Source: Faecalibacterium sp. (GTDB taxonomy: Bacteria; Bacillota; Clostridia; Oscillospirales; Ruminococcaceae). From it: a DNA stretch of 11,513 bases. The notes under the pieces are model-generated. The model ran no database searches and had not been told where the DNA came from. It saw only the letters and a list, made by a program, of their open reading frames with translations. The stretch lies in NCBI GenBank assembly GCA_017483235.1, contig JAFULE010000034.1, positions 1 to 11,513 of the forward strand. Reading direction: 5' to 3'. This document shows positions 1-5,447 of this stretch, piece by piece. Both the position numbers and the translations under genes were made by a program. How positions within the stretch are numbered: the first letter of the stretch is position 1; every line of letters starts with the position of its first letter.

Positions 1-43
1 AACAAATTCGAGTAAACCACCGGTTTTTAGGAGACAAAAGTAC

Positions 44-1966
44 ATGGAGATCCTGCTTGCAAAAACCGCCGGCTTCTGCTTCGGCGTGGACCGGGCGGTG
101 AAGCTCACCTACCGGCTGGTGGAGGAGGGCAGAAAGGTGGCCACCCTCGGCCCGCTGATCCACAATCCGCAGGCGGTGCAGGATATGTGTGCCAAAGGCG
201 CGGTGGTGGCCGACAGTGTGGCCGCTGTGCCCGCCGGATACGATGTGGTCATCCGCAGCCACGGGGTGCCCCAGAGCGTGTACGACGAAATTGCGGCCCG
301 CGCACTGATCCATCACGATGCCACCTGCCCCTTTGTGGCCAAGATCCACCGCATTGCCAAACAGGCTGAAGCAGCGGGGGCGGTGCTGCTGGTGGCGGGC
401 GATGCCAGCCACCCCGAGGTGCAGGGCATTGCCGGCCATACCGCCGGTGAGGTGTTCATTTTTGCCGATCTGGCCGCTTTGCAGGGCTGGCTGACCGAAG
501 AAAACCGGCAAAAAAAGCTTTTTGTGGTGGCACAAACCACCTTTCAGGTAACAAAATGGTTAGAATGTACTGAGTTTCTAAAAAAAAGCTATACAAACGC
601 CGAAATTTTTGATACAATATGTAACGCGACGTGGGCGAGGCAGAAGGAAGCGGAAGAGTTGAGCCAACGGTGCGATCTGATGGTCGTCATCGGCGGGCAC
701 CACTCTTCCAACACCCAAAAGCTGGTCAAGGTCGCCGCAAAGCATACTCGCGCTGTTTCGGTCGAAACTGCGAGCGAATTACGGCCTGAATGGTTCGAGA
801 ATGTAAAAACGGCGGGCGTGACTGCCGGGGCTTCAACGCCATCGTCTATAATTGAGGAGGTACTTAACAGTATGATCGAAGAAATCAACGACAGCATGAG
901 CTTTGAGGAGATGCTGGCAGCATCCGAGGAAAAGCGTGTTCATGCAGGCAGTATTGTGAAAGGAATCGTGACCAGCATTTCGGCCAATGAGATCCAGGTG
1001 GATGTGGGCGTTAAGCAGACCGGCTTTGTCAAGCTGAGCGAGCTGACCGACGATTCCAGCGCGAAGGTAGAGGATCTGGTCAAGGTTGGTGACGAACTGG
1101 ACCTCATCGTCGAAAAGGTAATGGATCAGGACGGCGTCATCCAGCTCTCCCGCAAGAAGCTCGCATCTCGCAAGGGTATGGAAGAGATCGCTAAGGCCGC
1201 TGAGTCCGGCGAGGTCGTCGAGGGCGACGTTACCGAGTCCAACAAGGGCGGCGTAGTTGTCACCGTTAAGGGTGCCAAGGTGTTCGTTCCCCGTTCTCAG
1301 GCCACCATGCGCCGCGACGAGGACTACACCCAGCTGGTTGGCCAGCATGTCAAGCTGGTCATCACCGAGTGCAGCGGCCGCAAGGTCGTGGGCAGCATCA
1401 ACAAGGTTACCGCCGAGGCCAACAAGGCCAAGCGCGAAGCCTTCTGGGCCGAGGTCGAGGTCGGCAAGACCTACGCCGGCACCGTCAAGAGCCTGACCTC
1501 TTACGGCGCTTTCGTTGACATCGGCGGCGTTGACGGCCTGTGCCACATCAGCGAGCTGAGCTGGAATCGTATCAAGCATCCCTCCGAGGTTGTTGCCGTG
1601 GGCGACGCCATCGAGGTTTATGTCAAGGAACTGGACACCGAGAGCCACAAGGTTTCTCTGGGCTACAAGAAGGCCGAGGACAACCCCTGGGAGCAGCTGA
1701 AGAACGAGTACCCCGTTGGCAGCGCTTTCCACGCTCCTGTTGTTTCCATCACCAAGTTCGGTGCCTTTGTGCGCATCCTGCCCGGTGTGGACGGTCTGGT
1801 TCACATCAGCGAGATCAGCACCGAGCGTGTTGAGAAGGTTGGCGACGTGCTGAAGGTCGGCGATATGGTCGACGTCAAGCTGCTGGATGTCGATTTCGAC
1901 AAGAAGCGCATCAGCCTGTCCATGAAGGCCCTGCTGAACGCCGAGACCGCTGAGGACGCTGAGTAA
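44..1966 (+). CDS. ispH-rpsA: Bifunctional IspH (HMBPP reductase) / ribosomal protein S1 fusion
   Basis: The 640-residue protein joins two enzymes. Residues 1-275 are IspH, the iron-sulfur reductase that makes IPP and DMAPP in the last step of the non-mevalonate isoprenoid pathway. The three cluster cysteines are visible (C12 in GFCFGV, C95 in DATCPF, C193 in TICNAT), with H40, H73, the SHPEV motif (H123, E125), T166 and GGHHSSNT (217-224). Residues about 301-372, 391-455, 473-543 and 558-629 are four S1 (OB-fold) domains that bind mRNA at the ribosome; the last two carry the typical GAFV and G-V-D-G-L-x-H-I-S-E signatures. The start at 44 is backed by AGGAG at 29-33 and by the family N-terminus, although the frame stays open to the window edge. 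The S1 half has more biased codons than the IspH half. This fusion is known in Clostridia. An internal Shine-Dalgarno precedes Met277, so separate S1 synthesis is possible. Confidence 0.96.
   Translation: MEILLAKTAGFCFGVDRAVKLTYRLVEEGRKVATLGPLIHNPQAVQDMCAKGAVVADSVAAVPAGYDVVIRSHGVPQSVYDEIAARALIHHDATCPFVAKIHRIAKQAEAAGAVLLVAGDASHPEVQGIAGHTAGEVFIFADLAALQGWLTEENRQKKLFVVAQTTFQVTKWLECTEFLKKSYTNAEIFDTICNATWARQKEAEELSQRCDLMVVIGGHHSSNTQKLVKVAAKHTRAVSVETASELRPEWFENVKTAGVTAGASTPSSIIEEVLNSMIEEINDSMSFEEMLAASEEKRVHAGSIVKGIVTSISANEIQVDVGVKQTGFVKLSELTDDSSAKVEDLVKVGDELDLIVEKVMDQDGVIQLSRKKLASRKGMEEIAKAAESGEVVEGDVTESNKGGVVVTVKGAKVFVPRSQATMRRDEDYTQLVGQHVKLVITECSGRKVVGSINKVTAEANKAKREAFWAEVEVGKTYAGTVKSLTSYGAFVDIGGVDGLCHISELSWNRIKHPSEVVAVGDAIEVYVKELDTESHKVSLGYKKAEDNPWEQLKNEYPVGSAFHAPVVSITKFGAFVRILPGVDGLVHISEISTERVEKVGDVLKVGDMVDVKLLDVDFDKKRISLSMKALLNAETAEDAE
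854..874 (+). promoter_or_regulatory. Internal Shine-Dalgarno and ATG at the IspH/S1 junction
   Basis: GAGGAGGT at 854-861 contains the full AGGAGGT complement of the 16S tail. It stands ten bases before an in-frame ATG at 872-874 (Met277 of the fusion), just before the first S1 domain. Initiation here would give a free 364-residue four-domain S1. The encoded residues (I-E-E-V-L-N-S) are in the non-conserved linker, so the motif is not forced by a conserved protein sequence. That it is used is inference. Confidence 0.55.
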
Positions 1967-1990
1967 GCTGTCTGAGCAATAAAGCTGTAC

Positions 1991-2023
1991 AAAACCCCCG
2001 CTGCGTTTGCGGCGGGGGTTTTT
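1991..2023 (+). terminator. Rho-independent terminator after ispH-rpsA
   Basis: AAAACCCCCGC pairs with GCGGGGGTTTT. The inner TGC/GCG part extends the stem to a four-base loop (GTTT, 2005-2008), and a T run follows at 2019-2023. It begins 25 bases after the stop codon and closes the ispH-rpsA transcript. Confidence 0.92.
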
Positions 2024-2051
2024 GTGTTCCCGGGATCTTGACGGCGCTGTG

Positions 2052-2080
2052 TTTTCAAAACCGGATAATTGTGGTAATAT
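2052..2080 (+). promoter_or_regulatory. Possible promoter for the repeat-bearing membrane protein
   Basis: TTTTCA at 2052-2057 and TAATAT at 2075-2080 are 17 bases apart, in the AT-rich gap between the upstream terminator and the ATG at 2138. The gap holds several overlapping AT-rich hexamers (for example TATAAA at 2078-2083), so the exact -10 is uncertain. A promoter is expected here because a terminator precedes the gene. Confidence 0.35.
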
Positions 2081-2137
2081 AAATTTTATAGCAAGATTTG
2101 AATTCTATATTGATTCCAGCTGCAAAAGGGTGTTGTT

Positions 2138-3496
2138 ATGGCAAGAACAGTCGTAAAAATTTATGGCGATGGCGAGTTTTGGGTCGATGGACAAAAGCGG
2201 GCCAAGCTGTATCCGGATGGCGAGATTTATGCAGATGGCCGCAAGGTCGGCAGGGTGTATCCGGACGGAGATATCTACATCGACGGCAAATGTGCTGGCA
2301 AGGTGTATTCGGACGGCGAGGTATGGGTCGGCGGCCAAAAAGTTGCCACCGGTGTTTACCTGCTGGATCTGCTGGAAGGCTCCGGCGGTGCCGACAGCAC
2401 TTCCGGGCGGGACGACAGTAACGGTAGTCCGAAGTTTGGCGGCTTCGGCGGCGGAACCAAACTGGACGACCGTGTGGAAGTTGGCGGTTCCAGTTTCGGC
2501 TGTGGCGTGCTTTTTGTGATCGTACTGCTGATCGTCGCGTCCATCTATGCGTTCTTTAAGCTGTGGACATCCGAGCTTCCGCAGCTTCTGTTCAGCAATA
2601 TGAATACGCTGGGCCCGGTCGCAACGGTTGCGGTATACGCCGGCATGCTGTTTATGATCTATTATCATTGCTGCCAGTCCACACAGGAAAAGGACGTCCA
2701 GTTCGTGCGCGGCATGCTGCAGCAGGCGGGTGTGTTCTTTGCAAATGTGATCGTCTTTACCGTGCTGGATCTGATCGTTACGGCGCTGTCCTATGGCTTT
2801 ACGCTGGGGGATGTGCTGACTGCGGCAGGTTCTGCGCTGGCGGGCAGTGTGTTCGGCATGATATTAATTGCGGTATTCATTGGTGCCGCGCCCACCATCG
2901 TCAGTTCGATCCTCAGTTTGATCTGTATTAAAAAAGGGGTTGTACTCCGTCTGCCTCAGGATATTCGATGGAAAGCGCCCCGGGGCAAAGCACCTCGGGT
3001 CAAGGCGCCCTCGTCCAAAACGCCCTCGTATAAAGTGCCCTCGTCCAAAACACCCTCGTCGTGCAAACCCACTCGGACGGTTTCTGTTGCCGAACGATGC
3101 AGCTGGGTCGCGGATTGGGCCGGGCAAAACCTGGGCGTAAAGGCGATGTGCGTTTGTTTCCTGCTGGTGCTGGTGCTGGCGACAGCGGGCCTGCCTGCAA
3201 GCTTGTACGTAGGGGTGGACTTCTCCTATCTGACGGCACAGGATTGGCTGATGCCGGTTGTGGGCATTGTGGCGGGTGTGCTGATCCGCCGCAATATGTG
3301 GCGCAGCCGCCGCACCTTTGTAAAGGAGTGGCTGATTCAAAGTGGAATGCAATATGCCGTTTGTCTGCTGAATTGTGCAATCAAATATGGACTGGATTCG
3401 ATTATTTACGCGCCGGACATGCTGCTGGATATGGGAGGAATCCTGCTGTTTGTGGGTGCGCTGATCGCCCTGTTTACAAAACCCTTTGTGCCCTGA
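2138..3496 (+). CDS. Polytopic membrane protein with Y-x-D-G repeats and Lys-Pro linker, unknown function
   Basis: I do not recognise a named family for the whole 452-residue protein. Residues 7-70 are four tandem 16-residue units of the form [KR]-[ILV]-Y-x-D-G-[ED]-x-[WY]-x-[DG]-G-[QRK], likely a small beta-strand fold. A Gly/Ser-rich linker follows (about 81-121). A hydrophobic half (122-264) has about four or five membrane segments. A basic proline linker (279-308) has six five-residue K-x-P units. A second hydrophobic half (336-447) has about four segments. The two halves look related: FVRGMLQQAG (189-198) matches FVKEWLIQSG (394-403) at a similar place relative to the surrounding helices. 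There is no signal peptide, so the repeats probably face the cytoplasm. The start is ATG at 2138 with AAAGGGTG at 2125-2132. The gene is alone between two terminators. I am sure it is a real gene; no function is assigned. Confidence 0.85.
   Translation: MARTVVKIYGDGEFWVDGQKRAKLYPDGEIYADGRKVGRVYPDGDIYIDGKCAGKVYSDGEVWVGGQKVATGVYLLDLLEGSGGADSTSGRDDSNGSPKFGGFGGGTKLDDRVEVGGSSFGCGVLFVIVLLIVASIYAFFKLWTSELPQLLFSNMNTLGPVATVAVYAGMLFMIYYHCCQSTQEKDVQFVRGMLQQAGVFFANVIVFTVLDLIVTALSYGFTLGDVLTAAGSALAGSVFGMILIAVFIGAAPTIVSSILSLICIKKGVVLRLPQDIRWKAPRGKAPRVKAPSSKTPSYKVPSSKTPSSCKPTRTVSVAERCSWVADWAGQNLGVKAMCVCFLLVLVLATAGLPASLYVGVDFSYLTAQDWLMPVVGIVAGVLIRRNMWRSRRTFVKEWLIQSGMQYAVCLLNCAIKYGLDSIIYAPDMLLDMGGILLFVGALIALFTKPFVP
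2156..2347 (+). repeat. Four tandem 48-bp units encoding 16-residue Y-x-D-G repeats
   Basis: The unit boundaries are 2156-2203, 2204-2251, 2252-2299 and 2300-2347, coding for residues 7-22, 23-38, 39-54 and 55-70. Each unit keeps an aromatic residue, D-G, an acidic residue, a second aromatic, and a further Gly. The DNA has diverged more than the protein, which points to old duplication under selection, not recent slippage. Confidence 0.85.
2972..3061 (+). repeat. Six tandem 15-bp units encoding a Lys-Pro linker
   Basis: Units start at 2972, 2987, 3002, 3017, 3032 and 3047 and code for KAPRG, KAPRV, KAPSS, KTPSY, KVPSS and KTPSS. The core AA(A/G)-x-x-GCCCTCG is well kept in the last four at DNA level, so this array is younger than the N-terminal repeat and may vary in copy number. 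It forms a positively charged spacer between the two membrane halves. Confidence 0.9.
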
Positions 3497-3513
3497 AAAA
3501 TCATTCCAAGTCT

Positions 3514-3547
3514 GCGCGCAGCACAAAATCGTGCTGCGCGCTTCTTT
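3514..3547 (+). terminator. Rho-independent terminator after the repeat-bearing membrane protein
   Basis: A perfect 11-bp stem, GCGCGCAGCAC (3514-3524) with GTGCTGCGCGC (3531-3541), has a six-base loop (AAAATC) and is followed by TTCTTT. It starts 17 bases after the stop codon. Confidence 0.92.
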
Positions 3548-3568
3548 GCGCTATGCAATGGGCCGGGG

Positions 3569-3598
3569 TTTACACCCTGGCCTTTGCCGTGCTATAAT
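3569..3598 (+). promoter_or_regulatory. Strong sigma-A promoter for the GtrA-deoC operon
   Basis: TTTACA (3569-3574, five of six consensus bases) and a perfect TATAAT (3593-3598) are separated by 18 bases. TGC directly before the -10 gives an extended -10 element. It lies just after the previous terminator and about 85 bases before the GtrA start, leaving a leader of about 78 bases that includes a 10-bp palindrome, CTGATATCAG (3635-3644). Confidence 0.82.
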
Positions 3599-3682
3599 CT
3601 AACCGTACCTTAGTGGACAGAGGTGTTTTATCCGCTGATATCAGGCGTTTCAGTCCCTTTTTAAGGAATAAAGGTGTATTCT

Positions 3683-4135
3683 ATGTTCGAAAAACTTACC
3701 GTTCTTTATAAAAAATACGCCGAGGTGATCAACTACCTGTTCTTCGGCGTACTGGCCACCGCTTTGAACATCGTTCTGTATGCGGTATTCCAGTTCTTGT
3801 TTGGGTACGAAGCTGCCAACAGCTGGGGCAATGTGCTCAACAACATCATCTGCATTCTGTTTGCCTACTGGACCAACCGCACCTGGGTGTTCACCAGCAA
3901 AACCCACGGACGTGACGCGCTGAATGAATTTGCCAAATTTGTCAGCTGCCGCCTGTTCACCCTGGTGGTGGATACCGCCATCATGTTTGTGGGCGGCAAC
4001 CTGATCGGCCCGGCACTGATCCCCGAGCAGTGGCTGGGGCTGTGGGGTCTGGCGGTCAAGGTGGGCGCCAACGTAGTGGTTGTGATTCTGAACTATGTGT
4101 TCAGCAAGCTGATCGTCTTCAAAGCGAAAAAATAA
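3683..4135 (+). CDS. GtrA-family four-TM membrane protein
   Basis: GtrA proteins are small four-helix membrane proteins thought to help move lipid-linked sugars across the membrane, often beside a glycosyltransferase that decorates teichoic acids or other surface polymers. This 150-residue protein has the family layout: helices near 16-36, 45-66, 87-110 and 121-146. It also has the conserved N-R-T-W-V-F after helix 2 (65-70) and N-Y-V-F-S-K-L-I-V-F at the end of helix 4 (137-146). ATG at 3683 is chosen because AAAGG at 3670-3674 is eight bases upstream; an in-frame GTG at 3674 would add three residues and also has AAGGA before it. It is the first gene of an operon with a tiny membrane protein and deoC. 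No glycosyltransferase is in view, so the substrate is unknown. Confidence 0.88.
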   Translation: MFEKLTVLYKKYAEVINYLFFGVLATALNIVLYAVFQFLFGYEAANSWGNVLNNIICILFAYWTNRTWVFTSKTHGRDALNEFAKFVSCRLFTLVVDTAIMFVGGNLIGPALIPEQWLGLWGLAVKVGANVVVVILNYVFSKLIVFKAKK

Positions 4136-4150
4136 AGGAGGCACTTCCCC

Positions 4151-4309
4151 ATGAAAAAACGTGTCAAGGGCTTTGCGTTCCGTCTGGTGGGTCTGATTCT
4201 GGGCATCATCGGCGCAACCGTGTCTATCACCGGTATTGTGTTCAGCGTCATCGGTCTGGTGCAGGCCCGCCGCTGCAAGCATTGCAAGATGGAGGATGAG
4301 TTCAGATGA
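4151..4309 (+). CDS. Small single-TM protein with C-x-x-C tail
   Basis: This short ORF encodes 52 residues: a basic start (MKKRVKG), a hydrophobic stretch at about 11-37 rich in Gly, Ile and Val that can cross the membrane once or form a tight hairpin, and a charged tail with C42-K-H-C45. AAAGGAGG at 4134-4141, nine bases before the ATG, is one of the best ribosome sites in the window and overlaps the GtrA stop codon. Its TGA overlaps the deoC start (ATGA, 4306-4309), so the three genes should be translated together. The clean start, strong Shine-Dalgarno and coupling argue that it is real. The two cysteines could bind a metal or form a disulfide, but that is a guess. I do not recognise a family. 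Confidence 0.8.
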   Translation: MKKRVKGFAFRLVGLILGIIGATVSITGIVFSVIGLVQARRCKHCKMEDEFR

Positions 4310-4971
4310 CCAATCAGGAAATTCTTGCCCGTGTTGACCACACCCTGCTGAAGGCTGACGCCACCTGGCCCCAGATCAAGGCCATCTGCGACGAAGCCAT
4401 CGAAGCCAAAACCGCTTCGATCTGCATCAACACCTGTTACGTCAAACAGGCGGTGGAGTATATGGCCGGCCGCATTCCGGTTTGCTGTGTCATCGGCTTC
4501 CCCTTGGGTGCCATGGATACCGCCTCCAAATGCTTCGAGGCCAAAACCGCCGTCGAAAACGGCGCTGCCGAAGTGGATATGGTCATCAACATCGGCTGGC
4601 TGAAGGACGGCCGGTACGATGCCGTGCGCGAGGATATCGCGGCGGTCAAACGCGCCGTGGGCGACAAAGTGCTGAAGGTGATCATCGAAACCTGCCTGCT
4701 GACCGATGCCGAAAAGGAAAAAATGTGCGATATCGTGGTGGAAGCAGGTGCCGATTTTATCAAAACCAGCACCGGTTTTTCCACCGGCGGCGCCACCTTC
4801 CACGACATTGCGCTGTTCAGCCGCTGCGTGGCGGGCCGCTGCAAGATCAAGGCCGCCGGCGGTATCTCTACCCGCGAGGATATGGAGCAGTTCATTGCGC
4901 TGGGTGCCGACCGTTTGGGCACCAGCCGCGCCGTCAAGATCCTGAAGGGTGAACAGGCACAGGGCTACTGA
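4306..4971 (+). CDS. deoC: Deoxyribose-phosphate aldolase
   Basis: DeoC cleaves 2-deoxyribose 5-phosphate to glyceraldehyde 3-phosphate and acetaldehyde, the last step of deoxynucleoside catabolism in the cytoplasm. The 221 residues are a standard length for the short bacterial form and make one TIM barrel. The Schiff-base lysine is K153 in F-I-K-T-S-T-G; the supporting catalytic residues are D91 in E-V-D-M-V-I-N-I-G and K182 in K-I-K-A-A-G-G-I. D11-H-T-L-L and the phosphate-binding G-G-I and L-G-T-S regions are also present. GGAGG at 4291-4295 precedes the ATG by ten bases, and the start overlaps the preceding small gene by four. The usual deo partners (nucleoside phosphorylases, phosphopentomutase) are not in the window; the operon partners are membrane proteins instead. 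Confidence 0.96.
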   Translation: MTNQEILARVDHTLLKADATWPQIKAICDEAIEAKTASICINTCYVKQAVEYMAGRIPVCCVIGFPLGAMDTASKCFEAKTAVENGAAEVDMVINIGWLKDGRYDAVREDIAAVKRAVGDKVLKVIIETCLLTDAEKEKMCDIVVEAGADFIKTSTGFSTGGATFHDIALFSRCVAGRCKIKAAGGISTREDMEQFIALGADRLGTSRAVKILKGEQAQGY

Positions 4972-4995
4972 GCAGATCCCTTTGTGTAAAATAAT

Positions 4996-5037
4996 ACCCC
5001 CGCCGCATATCCTGTTGCAGGATGATGCAGCGGGGGT
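4996..5037 (+). terminator. Long hairpin terminator after deoC
   Basis: ACCCCCGC (4996-5003) pairs with GCGGGGGT at the far end. Inside it GCAT pairs with ATGC and ATCCTG with CAGGAT around a TTG loop, with single mismatches or bulges between blocks. GCTTTGTTTGTTT follows, which is T-rich but interrupted. It closes the GtrA-deoC operon. The next reading frame may start right after it, so partial read-through or attenuation is possible. Confidence 0.8.
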
Positions 5038-5050
5038 GCTTTGTTTGTTT

Positions 5051-5407
5051 GTGCGTTTGAATACCGGCTTGTTTCTGGCGGCGCTGTGTGCTTTGATCAC
5101 CGCAGGTCAGAAAACCTACCGGCAGTGGTACGGTTCGGCTGCGGCTGCCGACCTTGCGGCCGGCAGCCTGCTTTTGTGTGGGGCAGCACTGGCGCTGGCG
5201 GTCAGCCTGTGGTTGCCGGCTGCCCGGCCGCAGAAGGCTTTTGGAGTGTGGACAATGTATGCTGGCCTGACCGCTGCGGCGCTGTTCGGCTGCATTTTGT
5301 TGTGGGATTTTGCCTCGGCAGGGTTTGTGAGTGGTCTTGCTTTGCTGGCGGTGGGCTTTGGGCTGGGCGGTGCTGCAATCGCACTTGGATTTGCCGTGCT
5401 GTCGTGA
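5051..5407 (+). CDS. Small four-TM hypothetical membrane protein
   Basis: This frame encodes about 118 residues with four hydrophobic stretches, the first right at the N-terminus, separated by short polar loops (Q-K-T-Y-R-Q-W-Y between the first and second; A-A-R-P-Q-K between the second and third). Third codon positions match the neighbouring genes, which supports real coding. The start is unclear: the frame opens at a GTG inside deoC (4949), but the part before 5036 would run through the terminator hairpin and is not membrane-like. GTG 5036, TTG 5045, GTG 5051 or TTG 5057 are possible, and only the G-run at 5032-5036 could act as a weak ribosome site. No good promoter is seen in front. I do not recognise a family; it may be poorly expressed or depend on read-through from deoC. 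Confidence 0.5.
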   Translation: MRLNTGLFLAALCALITAGQKTYRQWYGSAAAADLAAGSLLLCGAALALAVSLWLPAARPQKAFGVWTMYAGLTAAALFGCILLWDFASAGFVSGLALLAVGFGLGGAAIALGFAVLS

Positions 5408-5413
5408 TATACT
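5385..5413 (+). promoter_or_regulatory. Promoter for the lipoprotein/two-component operon
   Basis: TTGGAT (5385-5390) and TATACT (5408-5413) are exactly 17 bases apart. A second, overlapping pair is TTGCCG (5391-5396) and TATAAA (5413-5418), 16 bases apart. The site overlaps the last codons and stop of the preceding membrane protein and lies about 30 bases before the lipoprotein start. One of the two pairs is likely used; which one is not decided by the sequence. Confidence 0.65.
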
Positions 5414-5447
5414 ATAAAATGAGTTTTTGTGTTTTGGAGGTGACGCT

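Noticed and set aside
1..15. Possible last codons (N-K-F-E-stop) of an upstream gene
   Set aside because: Only four codons are visible in this frame, too few to support a gene, although cmk/plsC-type genes often precede this fusion.
580..587. A8 run in the IspH part forming a slippery A-AAA-AAA heptamer
   Set aside because: A -1 shift would hit a stop within about ten codons and remove the third cluster cysteine; no stimulatory stem is evident directly after it.
847..852. Perfect TATAAT just before the internal S1 start
   Set aside because: No -35 hexamer stands 16-18 bases upstream, and a transcript starting about seven bases after it would lose most of the Shine-Dalgarno at 854-861.
833..1804. 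323-codon open frame on the - strand
   Set aside because: It is a shadow of the S1 domains, with no recognisable domain on the - strand.
3635..3644. Palindrome CTGATATCAG in the leader of the GtrA operon
   Set aside because: A single 10-bp palindrome without spacer or second copy is expected by chance often enough; there is no link to a known regulator.
4093..5100. 335-codon open frame on the - strand
   Set aside because: It is antisense to deoC, which has all its catalytic residues.
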